DNA of 64,000 nucleotides, taken from positions 3,996,009-4,060,008 of the forward strand of contig NZ_RKHO01000001.1 in assembly GCF_003752505.1 (NCBI RefSeq). Reading direction: 5' to 3'. Each line of letters opens with the position of its first letter. The stretch's first letter is position 1. A program made the position numbers and the translations under genes. The stretch comes from Nocardioides aurantiacus (GTDB lineage Bacteria; Actinomycetota; Actinomycetes; Propionibacteriales; Nocardioidaceae). The notes below the pieces were generated by a model. It had not been told where the DNA came from. It saw only the letters and a program-made list of their open reading frames with translations, and ran no database searches. Below, one piece after another: positions 53,132 through 63,451 of this stretch.

Positions 53132-54442
53132 TCACTCCCGCCGGTGGAAGTCGATCTTCCCGTCGGGTCTGACGCGGTGGTGGTACGCCGGGTCGTGGAC
53201 CCGCCGGTGGTGGTGGCCGCACAACAGACGACCGTTCCCCACGCTGGTCGCGCCGCCGGCTGACCAGGCGAGGTCGTGGTGGGCGTGACAGAGGGCGGGC
53301 GGCCGGTCACAGCCGGTGGCGGTGCAACCGCGGTCGCGCTGGGCGAGCGCGAGGCGCTGGCCCTTGGTGTGCAGCCGGCGGGTGCGGCCGAGGTCGAGCG
53401 GCACCGACGCGCCGTCGAGGACGGCCGGGATGATCCGGTGCGCGCACGCCAGGCGGCGGGCCTCGCCGGCTGAGATGCGCGTGCCGGTGTCCAGCGTCGC
53501 GACCCCGGCGGCGTCCAGGCCGGCGAGCAGCTGGTCGAGCCGCATCGTCACCACCACGGTGATGTCGCCGCCGCCGACGGTCGGCAGGGCGTCGGCGGGG
53601 AGTGCTTCGAGGAGCTGGGTGAACGCGACGCCGTGGCGGACCGGGGTGGGCAGCTCGGGGTCGATGACCGCCTCGCCATCCGAGTCCGAGCGCGTTGGTG
53701 AGGCCAGTCCGAGGATCGCCTTGGTGAGGATCGCGCCGTGCAGCGCCGGCAGGGTGAACCGGCCGCGGCACAGGCCGTCGGCGGTGTGGGCCATCGTCAG
53801 GCTCGTCTTGCGGGCCGCGGCTGCTTCCTGGGCCTCCAGCGAACGTCCCTCGTAGGCCTCGGCCAGGTCGGGGGCGATGACCTCGAACAACCGGGCTCCC
53901 AGGACCTCGAGCTCCTTGGCGTCGTGGTGCCGTGCGAGGGCGACGAGGTGCTGCTCGGCTGCGGTCCGCTGCTCGTCGTCGACGGCGAACTCACCGCAGA
54001 TGGGGAGCCGGTCGACGGAGCGGACGATGACGCGCGCCTGGTCGGGGTTGACGACCCCGGTCGCCATCGCGGTTGAGGTGGCGGTGTGGTGCTCGAGGGC
54101 GTGGGCGAACTTGAGATCGGAGCGGGCGTGGACCCGGCGTTGCCGGGTGTGGTGGGCCACCCACTCCGCCGCCGAGGCGGACGCCTCGGCGCCGGTGGCG
54201 CCGGAGCGGTCGGCCTCGGCGAGGACCTGGAGCCGGAGCGCCTCGAGCTGCGCGGTCGCCGTCGCGAGGTCGGTCAGGACCTGGCGCTGCTCGGCCGCCT
54301 CCATCGCCCACACCGGACGGGCGCTGGTCGCGGTGAGCTGGTCGAGGCGGGTGCGGAGGCGGGTCGTGAAGTCGGCCAGCGGGTGAGTGCACGCCGAGGT
54401 CCCGGGCGGGGTGCCCGCGGGGGTCTCGGTGGTGTCGCTCAT
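53132..54442 (-). CDS. DUF222/HNH endonuclease family protein
   Basis: 436 residues. The DUF222 N-terminal region includes ARSDLKFAHALEHHTATSTA and GVVNPDQARVIVRSVDRLP. The C-terminal HNH motif is CDRPPALCHAHHDLAW, GNGRLLCGHHHRRVHD, with zinc-binding Cys pairs and catalytic His. Such genes are repeated many times in actinomycete genomes and their targets are unknown; they are often near mobile elements. ATG 54442 is chosen, with a TTG at 54454 also in frame. It converges with the nuclease gene, 26 bases apart. Confidence 0.9.
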   Translation of the reverse strand: MSDTTETPAGTPPGTSACTHPLADFTTRLRTRLDQLTATSARPVWAMEAAEQRQVLTDLATATAQLEALRLQVLAEADRSGATGAEASASAAEWVAHHTRQRRVHARSDLKFAHALEHHTATSTAMATGVVNPDQARVIVRSVDRLPICGEFAVDDEQRTAAEQHLVALARHHDAKELEVLGARLFEVIAPDLAEAYEGRSLEAQEAAAARKTSLTMAHTADGLCRGRFTLPALHGAILTKAILGLASPTRSDSDGEAVIDPELPTPVRHGVAFTQLLEALPADALPTVGGGDITVVVTMRLDQLLAGLDAAGVATLDTGTRISAGEARRLACAHRIIPAVLDGASVPLDLGRTRRLHTKGQRLALAQRDRGCTATGCDRPPALCHAHHDLAWSAGGATSVGNGRLLCGHHHRRVHDPAYHHRVRPDGKIDFHRRE

Positions 54443-54572
54443 GGATCCATCCAAGCACCGAGCACCGACAAGATCTGCCTCTGACCTGCGGTTTTGTCCG
54501 GGATGCGGACGTCGATCCGAAGTTCTTCCGGGTATGGGTCGGCGGGTCCAGAGACGGTCGCAGAGCTAGGAC

Positions 54573-54650
54573 CTCGACCAGCCGGGACAGCGCCGCCCCG
54601 GCAGCCTCGACCGGCCGGGACAGCGGGTCTCGACGCGCTCGACCGACGGC
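54573..54650. repeat. CTCGACC-type direct repeats between HNH and nadC
   Basis: CTCGACCAGCCGGGACAGCG (54573-54592) recurs with one change at 54606-54625, and GGTCTCGACGCGCTCGACCG follows. The units resemble the palindromic element in mysC (17842-17910). Intergenic; no gene is seen in 54443-54653. Confidence 0.55.
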
Positions 54651-54653
54651 GGA

Positions 54654-55526
54654 TCAGATCGTGTCCAACCCGATGTCCAACGACGGCGCGGAGTGGGTGA
54701 GGGCGCCGACGGCGAGGTAGTCGACGCCGGTCTCGGCGTACTCCCGCGCCGAGGAGAGGGTGAGGCCGCCGCTGGCCTCGAGCACCACCCCCTCCGTCGT
54801 ACGACGCACCAGGGCAACAGCCCGGGCCAGCTGGTCGACGGCGAAGTTGTCCAGCAGCACCTGCTCCGCCCCGTGGGCCAGCGCCTCCTCCAGCTGCTGG
54901 TGCGAGTCGACCTCGACCTGCACCACGATCGAGCCGCGGGGGTGGGCGGCGTACGCCGCGTCGAGGGCCGCCACGACCCCGCCGGCCGCGGCGACGTGGT
55001 TGTCCTTGATCAGGATCGCGTCGTGCAGACCGGCGCGGTGGTTGGTGCCGCCGCCGCAGCGGACGGCGTACTTCTCCAAGGCCCGCAGCAACGGCATCGT
55101 CTTGCGGGTGTCGCGGACCCGCACACCGGTGCCCTCGACCGCGTCGACCCACGCCCGGGTCGCGGTGGCGACGCCGGAGAGGTGGCCGACCAGGTTGAGG
55201 GCGGTGCGCTCCAGGGCCAGCACGTCGTGGGCCGGGGCGGACAGCGTCGCCAGCCGGGTGCCGGGGGAGACCCGGTCGCCGTCGGCCAGCAGCAGCGCGA
55301 GCCGAGCGTCCGGGCCGCAGACCTCCTCGACCAGCGCGGCCAGGACCGGCAGCCCGGCCACGACGCCAACCTGGCGGCTGGTGAACGCGACGTCGAGCCG
55401 ACTCCCACCAGGCACGACGGCCGCCGACGTCACGTCGCCGCGCGACCCCAGGTCCTCGGCCAGCGTCGCCCGCAGCAGCGCACGCACCGCCGCCGCGTCG
55501 AGGCCGGCGTCGGCCAGCGCGCTCAC
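54654..55526 (-). CDS. nadC: Nicotinate-nucleotide pyrophosphorylase (quinolinate phosphoribosyltransferase)
   Basis: 290 residues. Converts quinolinate and PRPP to nicotinate mononucleotide, CO2 and PPi in de novo NAD synthesis. Seen: the N-terminal barrel start LRATLAEDLGSRGDVTSAAV, ALERTALNLVGHLSGVATAT, VRDTRKTMPLLRALEKYAVRCGGG (in part), HRAGLHDAILIKDNHV with the conserved His-Lys, and VDYLAVGALTHSAPSLDIGL. The GTG start overlaps the nadB stop (GTGA). Last gene of nadABC on the minus strand. Confidence 0.95.
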   Translation of the reverse strand: MSALADAGLDAAAVRALLRATLAEDLGSRGDVTSAAVVPGGSRLDVAFTSRQVGVVAGLPVLAALVEEVCGPDARLALLLADGDRVSPGTRLATLSAPAHDVLALERTALNLVGHLSGVATATRAWVDAVEGTGVRVRDTRKTMPLLRALEKYAVRCGGGTNHRAGLHDAILIKDNHVAAAGGVVAALDAAYAAHPRGSIVVQVEVDSHQQLEEALAHGAEQVLLDNFAVDQLARAVALVRRTTEGVVLEASGGLTLSSAREYAETGVDYLAVGALTHSAPSLDIGLDTI

Positions 55527-57066
55527 GCCGCGCTCGCCGAGGCCGAGGCCGAGGCCGAGGCCGGCGTCAGGACCGACGGCACCCCGGAGTCGTCGAGCCG
55601 CACCCGCACCCGCGGCGTCCGCCCGGCCGACGCCGGCGCGTCGGTGCGGAAGTGGCAGCCCAGCGACTCCGGCCGGGCCGCTGCGGCCGCGACCACGGCG
55701 GCGCCCACGACCGCCACGGGGTCCCGGCCCACGAGCGGCCGCAGCGCCGACGCCGCTTCCGCCAGCCCACGGCCAGAGCGCACGATCCCGGCGTGGGCGT
55801 CCATGACCTCCCGGACGGTGGCGGCGACGGTGGGCGAGTCGACCAGGAGGGGGGTGCAGCCCGAGATCGCAGCGGGGTCGGGCAGCTCCAGCACCAGCCC
55901 GGCCGCCACGCGGGCGCCGTACACCAGCCCCTCCAGCAGGCTGTTGGACGCGAGCCGGTTGCCGCCGTGGACGCCGGTGGCGGCGACCTCGCCGACGGCG
56001 TACAGGCCCGGCACGTCGGTCGCGCCCCACCCGTCGGTCGTGACGCCGCCGCACAGGAAGTGCTGGGCGGGCGCGACGGGCAGCAGGTCGGACGCGAGGT
56101 CGAGGCCGTGGGCCGCGCACGAGGCCGCGACGGTGGGGAAGCGGCGCACGACGTCGGGCACGGCACGGGCGTCGAGCCACACGTGCCCCGATCCCGTACG
56201 ACGCACCGCCCGGTGCACCTCCCGGGCCACCACGTCGCGCGGGGCCAGGTCGCCGAGCCGGTGCCGCCCCGCCATGAGCGGCGACCCGGACAGGTCCAGC
56301 AGCCGCGCTCCCTCGCCCCGCAGCGCCTCGGTCACCAGTGGCAGCTGACCACCCGGAGCCCCGGTGTGCAGCGCGGTCGGGTGGAACTGCACCAGCTCGA
56401 GGTCGCTCAGCGTGGCGCCGGCGAGCAGCGCGAGCGCCAGCCCCTCCCCGCGTACGCCGGCCGGGTTGGTCGTCGCGCCGTAGACGTGACCGAGCCCGCC
56501 CGACGCCAGCACCACCGCCCGGGCGCGCACCCGGACCCTCCCGGAGGGCGACGAGCACTGCACCCCGACCACCTGCCCGGACGCGGACTGCAGCAGCCCC
56601 ACCACCCGGGCCGACAGCCGCGGGACCTCCGCAGTGGCGGCCGCGAGCGTGCGCGCGACCTCCGCCCCCGTGGCGTCGCCCGACGCGTGCAGGACCCGGC
56701 GGCGGTGGTGGCCGCCCTCCAGCGACCGCGAGAGCCGGCCGTCGGGCTCCCGGTCGAGCCGGGCGCCGGCGGCGACCAGCTCGGCCAGCCGCAGCGGGCC
56801 CTCCTCGACGAGCCGGTCGACCGCGCGCGGGTCGCACCAGTCGTCGCCGGCGGCCCGGGTGTCGGCGGCGTGCAGCGCGGGGGAGTCGTCGGGGGTCGAG
56901 GCGGCCGCGATGCCGCCCTGCGCCCAGCCCGTCGAGCCCTCGCCGTCGCTGAGGACCAGCACGTCGCGGCTGCGGGCCAGGCCCAGCGCGGTCGAGAGCC
57001 CGGCGACGCCGGCGCCGACCACGACGACGTCGACCTCGAGGTCCCGGGAGGACGGCGACGCGGTGC

Positions 57067-57070
<4 letters not shown>
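55523..57070 (-). CDS. nadB: L-aspartate oxidase
   Basis: 515 residues. FAD flavoprotein that oxidises L-aspartate to iminoaspartate. FAD motif [20 protein letters not shown] at the N-terminus; substrate region [12 protein letters not shown] and the end of the core [40 protein letters not shown]. The GTG start at 57070 overlaps the nadA stop. The C-terminus ends in an (Ala-Ser) run coded by a 6-base tandem repeat (55536-55559), making it variable by slippage. It forms with NadA the quinolinate-making pair. Confidence 0.95.
55536..55559 (-). repeat. 6-base tandem repeat at the end of nadB
   Basis: Four copies of GCCGAG (plus-strand sense) plus a near copy, coding a Ser-Ala run at the NadB C-terminus. 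In-frame copy-number change would not disrupt the reading frame. Confidence 0.75.
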
Positions 57071-58053
<983 letters not shown>

Positions 58054-58060
58054 CGGGTTT

Positions 58061-58075
58061 TCGACTGCGAGTCGA
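58061..58075. promoter_or_regulatory. NrtR-type operator between nadA and nrtR
   Basis: TCGACT-GCG-AGTCGA, a perfect 6-base dyad with 3-base centre, 8 bases upstream of nadA and 30 bases before the regulator gene. It overlaps the -35 region of the regulator and the promoter of nadA, so it can control both. Confidence 0.65.
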
Positions 58076-58092
58076 TAACGTGTCGCCGACGG

Positions 58093-58098
58093 TAGCAT
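58093..58098 (+). promoter_or_regulatory. -10 box of leaderless nrtR-type gene
   Basis: TAGCAT, six bases, GTG 58105. Confidence 0.5.
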
Positions 58099-58104
58099 GG
58101 GGCG

Positions 58105-58812
58105 GTGCCGACGGTCCCGTTCCCCCGCTACCCCCACGAGGTGCTGGCCGTGGTGCTGTCGGTGCGGACCGACGAGCAGACGGGCGCGCACGCGCTCTCG
58201 GCGCTGCTCTGGCGGCGCGGCGAGGAGCCACACGCCGGCCGCTGGTCGCTGCCGGGCGGGGGCCTGGGGCCGGACGAGCGGCTGCGCGACGCGCTGTCGG
58301 GCCACCTGGCCGCCAAGGTCGACGTCCGTGAGATCGCCTGGCTCGAGCAGGTCGCCACCCACAGCCGCGTCGACCGCGACCCCCGCGCGCGGGTGCTGGC
58401 GACCGGCTACCTCGCCCTCGTGCCGCCGGACGCCCGTCCGGTGCTGCCCGAGGACACCCGGTGGTGGCCCGTCGCCGACCTGCCCGCGACGGCCTTCGAC
58501 CACCACTGGTTCATCGACGCGGCCGTCGACCGGCTGCGCGCCAAGCTGAGCTACACCAACGTGGGGTTCGCGCTGGCGCCCGAGGTTTTCACGATCGCGC
58601 GGCTGCGCGAGGTGGTCACCGCGGCGCTCGGGTACGACGTCAGCGCCACCAACCTGCACCGCGTGATGACCCGCCGTCGGGTCATCGAGCCGACCGGCGA
58701 GCGGGCGCTCGCCGGAGCCGTCGGGGGCCGGCCGGCCGCGCTCTACCGGTTCTGCAGCCGCGAGCTCGAGGTCACCGACCCGTTCGCGGTGCTCAAGCCG
58801 CCGTCGACCTGA
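58105..58812 (+). CDS. nrtR: NrtR-family NUDIX regulator of nadABC (paralog 2)
   Basis: 235 residues. The N-terminal NUDIX domain ([36 protein letters not shown]) has a degraded box (few of the catalytic Glu residues remain), as is typical of NrtR repressors that bind but do not hydrolyse. A C-terminal winged helix ([37 protein letters not shown]) binds DNA. The divergent arrangement with nadABC and the shared palindrome identify it as the NAD synthesis repressor, released by ADP-ribose or NAD-type ligands. It starts at the leaderless GTG 58105. Confidence 0.92.
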   Translation: MPTVPFPRYPHEVLAVVLSVRTDEQTGAHALSALLWRRGEEPHAGRWSLPGGGLGPDERLRDALSGHLAAKVDVREIAWLEQVATHSRVDRDPRARVLATGYLALVPPDARPVLPEDTRWWPVADLPATAFDHHWFIDAAVDRLRAKLSYTNVGFALAPEVFTIARLREVVTAALGYDVSATNLHRVMTRRRVIEPTGERALAGAVGGRPAALYRFCSRELEVTDPFAVLKPPST

Positions 58813-58827
58813 CCTCGGTCGACCGAG

Positions 58828-59487
58828 TCAGTCGCAGTAGTCGCAGATCCCCGACGCGGGCACCGCGGTGAAGCAGCTCGGGCACAGCCGCACCGGCTTC
58901 TCCTCCGGCTTGGGCGGCGCGACCTTCTTGGGGGCGGCGGCCTTGCGAGGGGTCGAGGCGCGGGGCGTCGAGGATCCGGGCGTGCGCGGCGCCGCAGGCG
59001 TGCGGGGCGCGGCCTTGCGGGTCGGGGTGAAGTGGGCGGTGCGCAGCGCGGTGCCCCCGTCGCCGGGCAGGCCGGCCGCCTCCCAGTGGCGGTAGCAGGC
59101 CAGCCGCTCCTCGGCGGCGTGCTCGTCGGGGTCCTCGGGCCGTACGCCGCTCGCCCGCTCGACCGACGCGGCGTACCCGTCCGACACCCCGCCCTGGGCG
59201 CTCACGCACAGCGCCGAGAGCAGCGGCTCGCCCCGCTGGACGCACCCGTCGGCCACGTCGCCGAGGACGCCGCCGATCCAGGTCGCCACGGGACGGGTGG
59301 TGGTGATGCCGGTGGTTGCCTGGATCCGGTCGGAGAGCGCCTTGAAGCGGACCAGCGACCGGTAGCGTCCGGCCGCCTCCTCCAGCACCGGCCGCGCCGC
59401 CTCCGCCCAGGCGGTGCGGGCGGCCGCGTGGCCGACCTCCGAGACGTCACGGGGGGCAGGAGCGGGTTTAGCGGTCACGTCGTCCAT
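58828..59487 (-). CDS. Hypothetical protein with C-terminal zinc-ribbon-like knuckle
   Basis: 219 residues. An all-helical N-terminal part (VGHAAARTAWAEAARPVLEE), a Pro/Lys/Thr-rich linker (~150-195) with repeated PRTP, PRKA and PPKP units, and the end LCPSCFTAVPASGICDYCD, where two Cys pairs can bind zinc. ATG 59487 is chosen, with an in-frame ATG at 59508 also possible. No family recognised. It converges with the nrtR gene. Function unknown. Confidence 0.75.
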   Translation of the reverse strand: MDDVTAKPAPAPRDVSEVGHAAARTAWAEAARPVLEEAAGRYRSLVRFKALSDRIQATTGITTTRPVATWIGGVLGDVADGCVQRGEPLLSALCVSAQGGVSDGYAASVERASGVRPEDPDEHAAEERLACYRHWEAAGLPGDGGTALRTAHFTPTRKAAPRTPAAPRTPGSSTPRASTPRKAAAPKKVAPPKPEEKPVRLCPSCFTAVPASGICDYCD

Positions 59488-59936
59488 TGTCGCTCGCGGG
59501 TCGTCCACAGGTCGTCGGCACCCCCTGGATCCGAGGAGCGGGAGCGAGCACCGTCACCCCATGACCCGACGCTCCCGACGCCCCCGCCCAGCGCGCGACG
59601 ACAACCACGGCTTCGTGCGCGAGCCCCGTGTCGCCGACCTGCTCGAGCACTCCGACCTGGCGTCAGGTGAGCGGCGACCGTTGCTCGACCTCGGCGCCGG
59701 GCTCGAGGATCGCGTTGGTGGAACAGTTGTTCCACCACCGAATCCGACCCCCCGGTGGGTGATCGGACGCCTGGTCCCGAGCGGCCCCGACCCGGGGTGG
59801 TCCACCGGGCGATCCGGGCCGGACGGGTGCGGCTGGAGGACTTCGCCGAGGTCGACCGGCTCCGCGAGGCCGGGTGAGGCCGAGTGGCAAACGACGAGAG
59901 CCGCCGACCCCAGCGGGTCGGCGGCTCCATGTCTTG
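59488..59936. other. Gene-poor stretch with a weak degenerate reading frame
   Basis: About 450 bases. A frame from ATG 59562 runs to the tRNA but reads poorly and overlaps it. A more protein-like end (VVHRAIRAGRVRLEDFAEVD) lies in the next frame at 59797-59877, so a small broken gene is possible. A 22-base palindrome at 59716-59737 is inside. Confidence 0.4.
59716..59737. promoter_or_regulatory. LexA-like palindrome
   Basis: TGGTGGAACA-GT-TGTTCCACCA, 10-base arms. The core GAAC-AGTT-GTTC matches the actinobacterial SOS box core GAAC-N4-GTTC, but the flanks differ (TGGAAC instead of TCGAAC). No obvious target start lies close by. Confidence 0.35.
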
Positions 59937-60009
59937 TGCGCCTGTAGGGATTCGAACCCCAAACCTTCTGATCCGTAGTCAGATGCTCTATCCGTTGAGC
60001 TACAGGCGC
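59937..60009 (-). tRNA. tRNA-Arg (anticodon ACG)
   Basis: 73 bases on the minus strand: acceptor arm GCGCCTG pairs with CAGGCGC, D-arm AGCTCAACGGATAGAGCA, anticodon arm TCTGA-CTACGGA-TCAGA with anticodon ACG, T-arm with GGTTCGAATCC, discriminator A. CCA is not encoded. It reads CGU, and also CGC and CGA if the A34 is deaminated. No integrase is visible beside it. Confidence 0.96.
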
Positions 60010-60079
60010 CCGTCCTGCTCGCGCGAGGACCCGGCAACTCTAGCGGCAAGGTCTGCAGGGGTGGTAATCGAGGGTGGGG

Positions 60080-61041
60080 TCAGGCCCCGCCGGACCGGTA
60101 GGCGCTCGGGCTGACGCCGTAGGTCTCCCGGAAGGCGCGGCCGAAGACGCCCAGGTCCCAGAACCCCCAGGGCGGGCGATCTCGGTGATCGAGCAGTGGG
60201 CGCTGCGGGCGGAGACCAGGTCGCGGCGGCAGCGCTCGAGGCGTCGGGATCGGATGGTGCGCGCCACGGTGTGCTGCCGGCCGGCGAAGAGCCGGTGCAG
60301 CTGGCGCAGCGAGACGGCGTGGGCGCGGGCGATCGACTCCGGCGAGAGGTCGGGGTCGTCGAGGTGGTCGTCGATGAAGCGGTCCATGCGGGCGACCAGC
60401 GCCGCGTCCGCGGGGCGCACGTCGGCCGTGACCGTGCTCGTCAGCACGCCGAGCAGGTCGCCCACCTCGTCGGCCAGCGCGGCGGAGCGGGACGGCTCCA
60501 GCGCGGGGTGCTCGACGACCAGGTCGCCCAGCATCCGCGAGAGGATGCCGCTCAGCCCGGACCCGCCGCGCATCGCGGTCGCCGTCACCAGCGCGGACTC
60601 GGACTCCGGCAGCCCGATGCTCTCGCGCGGCCAGGTCAGCACGTCGAGCTGCCAGTCGCGGGTGTCACGACCCGCCTGCAGCGACCAGGTGAAGGGGCGG
60701 GTCGTCTCGTAGACCACGAAGTCACCGGGCCCGAGCACCGCCTCCCGGCCGTCCTGCTGCACCACGGCGCGCCCGGCGCGCAACCGACCGACCTGGAGGT
60801 AGGCGCGGCTGTCGGCCCGCACCAGCGGGGTGCTGCGCTCGAGCACCTGGGGCAGCGAGCTGACCTGGGCCAGCATCAGGTGGCCCAGCGACCACGAGGA
60901 CACCTCGCCCCGGAAGCCGCGGGGGCCCTGGAGGGCCTCCGCGCGGCGGTCGTGCAGGTCGAGGGCCACGAAGCGCTCGCGCAGCAGGTCGGCCCAGCTG
61001 CGCTGGTCCTGCACGGACTCCCGCTCGGTCTGGCTGCTCAT
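60080..61041 (-). pseudogene. AraC-family transcriptional regulator, frameshifted near the 3' end
   Basis: Starts at ATG 61041 (GAGGGT upstream). The N-terminal ~180 residues are an AraC_binding-like cupin (TTRPFTWSLQAGRDTRDWQL). The C-terminal AraC helix-turn-helix starts properly (LSPESIARAHAVSLRQLHRLFAGRQ, in part) but breaks in the second helix. In one frame it reads SITEIARPGG, and after a one-base gap the expected WGFWDLGVFGRAFRETYGVS and a stop at 60080 appear. The break is at ~60163-60176 in a C-run/G-run. It is either a sequencing/assembly slip or a real inactivation; if read without the shift the frame ends at 60040 with a nonsense tail. Confidence 0.85.
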
Positions 61042-61353
61042 CGCACCCTCCTGACCGGCACGAGCGTAGGCGGCTGCGGCCCGACCCACCAGGCACCACG
61101 ACCACCGGGCGGGCGAGGATCGGGCACGCTCGGCGCACACCTGGTCGCGCAGCGCCCACCGGGTGCCTCGATCGTGGGGTGAGGATCGGACGGTGATCCT
61201 GCTGGGACCCCCGCCCGCCGACGACGCCCTGGGCACGTCGTCGGTCGTGGCGGCCCTGGTGGAGGTCCTGGCGGCGGGGCCCACCGGTCTGGGAGCGGGT
61301 GGGTCCGTCGTTTGTTGGGAGCACCGTGGTTACCGGTGCGTACCCCCCGAGCC

Positions 61354-61405
61354 AGAGCGGGATTGAGCCACCCCTATTTGTTGGGGGAGAGGCTAATCTC
61401 GCTCT
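61354..61405 (+). promoter_or_regulatory. Structured leader hairpin upstream of pckG
   Basis: AGAGCGGGATTGAGCC pairs with GGCTAATCTCGCTCT (one G-U, one bulge), and an inner CCCC-TATTTGTT-GGGG stem forms the tip. It is AT-richer than its surroundings and ends about 150 bases before the pckG ATG. It could be an attenuator, an mRNA-stability element or a regulator-binding dyad; no known riboswitch class was recognised. Confidence 0.4.
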
Positions 61406-61415
61406 GCGGAGTGGC

Positions 61416-61427
61416 TGGATCGATCCA
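61416..61427. promoter_or_regulatory. Perfect 12-base palindrome upstream of pckG
   Basis: TGGATCGATCCA, just after the hairpin. Possible binding site for a carbon-source regulator. Confidence 0.35.
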
Positions 61428-61556
61428 ATACCACCTTGGTCGACGGCGGACTACCGTTTCGCGGTACAGCACGTCGGGTGATGCAACGGAGCGGCACCCA
61501 GCCAGTCGTTCAACCGCCCGTCCCTCGGGGCCGGGTGGCCATCGAGAGGGACCAGC

Positions 61557-63371
61557 ATGACCGCCGAAGTGACCACCGCCGCGCCCACGACGCACCAGGG
61601 CATCCTCGACTTCGTGGCCGAGGTCGCCGCGATGACGACCCCGGACCGGATCCACTGGTGCACCGGGTCCGACGAGGAGTGGACCGAGCTGACCGACGCG
61701 CTCGTCGCGACCGGCACCTTCACCCGCCTCGACCCGGCGAAGAAGCCCAACTCCTTCCACGCGGCCTCCGACCCCACCGACGTGGCGCGCGTCGAGGACC
61801 GCACCTACATCTGCTCGGTCGAGGAGAAGGACTGCGGGCCCACCAACAACTGGATGGACCCCTCGGAGATGAAGGCCCTCATGCGCAAGCTCTACGCAGG
61901 CTGCATGAAGGGGCGGACGATGTACGTCGTCCCGTTCGTGATGGGTCACCTCGAGGCCGAGCACCCGATGTTCGGCGTCGAGATCACCGACTCGGCCTAC
62001 GTCACCGCCTCGATGCGCGTGATGGCCCGCATGGGAAGCCACGTGCTGGAGAAGATGGAGGAGCTCGACGCCGACTTCGTGCCCGCGCTGCACTCCGTCG
62101 GCATGCCGCTCGAGGAGGGCCAGGACGACGTCGCCTGGCCCTGCAACGACACCAAGTACATCGTGCAGTTCCCCGAGGAGCGCACGATCTGGTCCTTCGG
62201 CTCCGGCTACGGCGGCAACGCCCTGCTCGGCAAGAAGTGCTACGCGCTGCGCATCGCCTCCGCCATCGCCCGCGACGAGGGCTGGATGGCCGAGCACATG
62301 CTCATCCTCAAGCTCACCAGCCCGCAGAAGGTCACCAAGTACGTCGCCGCGGCCTTCCCCAGCGCCTGCGGCAAGACCAACCTCGCCATGCTCGAGCCGA
62401 CCATCCCCGGCTGGAAGGTCGAGGCCATCGGCGACGACATCGCCTGGATGCGGGTCGGCGACGACGGCCGGCTGTGGGCCGTCAACCCGGAGTACGGCTT
62501 CTTCGGTGTCGCCCCCGGCACCAACGAGCACACCAACCCCAACGCGATGAAGACCATCAACAAGGGCAACTCGGTGTTCACCAACGTCGCGCTGACGGAG
62601 GACGGCGACGTGTGGTGGGAGGGCCTGGAGAACCCGCCGGCGCAGGCGACCTCCTGGAAGGGCGAGCCCTGGACGCCTGACTCCGAGGAGCTCTCCAGCC
62701 ACCCGAACAGCCGCTACTGCACCCCGATCAAGCAGTGCGACATGCTCGCCCCGGAGTACGACGACCCGCGCGGCGTCCCGATCGACGCGATCCTCTTCGG
62801 CGGCCGCCGCAAGACCACGATCCCGCTGGTGACCGAGGCCCGCGACTGGGCCCACGGCACCTTCATGGGCGCCACGCTGTCCAGCGAGACCACCGCGGCC
62901 GCCACCGGCGCCGTCGGCGTCGTCCGTCGCGACCCCATGGCCATGCTGCCGTTCATCGGCTACAACGCCGGTGACTACTTCAGCCACTGGATCAACATGG
63001 GCAAGGAGAACGACGCGGCCAAGATGCCGAAGATCTTCTACGTCAACTGGTTCCGCCGCGACGACGAGGGCGGCTTCCTGTGGCCCGGGTTCGGCGAGAA
63101 CAGCCGGGTGCTGAAGTGGGTCATCGAGCGCATCGACGGTCAGGCCGCCGCGGTCGAGACCCCCATCGGCCACGTGCCCGCGCCGGGCTCGCTCGACGTC
63201 GACGGGCTCGACGTCGACGAGGCTGCGCTGCAGCAGGCGCTCGACGTCGACGTCGAGGAGTGGAAGGCCGAGATCCCGCAGATCACCGAGTGGTTCGAGA
63301 AGTTCGGCGACGACCTGCCGACCGTGCTCTGGACCGAGCTCGACGGCCTCAAGGCCCGGCTCGGCGTCTGA
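61557..63371 (+). CDS. pckG: Phosphoenolpyruvate carboxykinase (GTP)
   Basis: 604 residues, the usual GTP-type length. Converts oxaloacetate and GTP to phosphoenolpyruvate, GDP and CO2 at the head of gluconeogenesis, in the cytosol. Seen: [49 protein letters not shown] (PEP and metal region), the P-loop [13 protein letters not shown] with the reactive Cys, [13 protein letters not shown] (kinase-2) and the C-terminal [23 protein letters not shown] 61557 has GAGAGGGACC upstream. Single gene with its own leader and a strong terminator. Confidence 0.97.
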   Translation: MTAEVTTAAPTTHQGILDFVAEVAAMTTPDRIHWCTGSDEEWTELTDALVATGTFTRLDPAKKPNSFHAASDPTDVARVEDRTYICSVEEKDCGPTNNWMDPSEMKALMRKLYAGCMKGRTMYVVPFVMGHLEAEHPMFGVEITDSAYVTASMRVMARMGSHVLEKMEELDADFVPALHSVGMPLEEGQDDVAWPCNDTKYIVQFPEERTIWSFGSGYGGNALLGKKCYALRIASAIARDEGWMAEHMLILKLTSPQKVTKYVAAAFPSACGKTNLAMLEPTIPGWKVEAIGDDIAWMRVGDDGRLWAVNPEYGFFGVAPGTNEHTNPNAMKTINKGNSVFTNVALTEDGDVWWEGLENPPAQATSWKGEPWTPDSEELSSHPNSRYCTPIKQCDMLAPEYDDPRGVPIDAILFGGRRKTTIPLVTEARDWAHGTFMGATLSSETTAAATGAVGVVRRDPMAMLPFIGYNAGDYFSHWINMGKENDAAKMPKIFYVNWFRRDDEGGFLWPGFGENSRVLKWVIERIDGQAAAVETPIGHVPAPGSLDVDGLDVDEAALQQALDVDVEEWKAEIPQITEWFEKFGDDLPTVLWTELDGLKARLGV

Positions 63372-63397
63372 GTCGCGAGAATCGCCGACGACCACGA

Positions 63398-63426
63398 GGA
63401 CCCGCACCCGTTCGAGGTGCGGGTCC
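63398..63426 (+). terminator. Terminator after pckG
   Basis: GGACCCGCACC and GGTGCGGGTCC form an 11-pair stem with a 7-base loop, then TTGGTC. It starts 26 bases after the pckG stop and ends 25 bases before the next gene. Confidence 0.85.
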
Positions 63427-63451
63427 TTGGTCGTCCGGCGATGATGAGGCC

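Larger units (their letters stand above)
61042..61556. other. Long gene-free upstream region of pckG
   Basis: 515 bases without a coding frame. It is full of dyads: GCACCG-N7-CGGTGC (61321-61339), a long hairpin (61354-61405), TGGATCGATCCA (61416-61427), and TACCG-TTTCG-CGGTA (61452-61466). It probably holds the pckG promoter, operators and a structured 5' leader. Confidence 0.6.

Noticed and set aside
59937..60009. tRNA-Arg as an integration site for a genomic island
   Set aside because: No integrase, no direct repeat of the tRNA 3' end was noticed nearby, and the defence region is several kilobases away.
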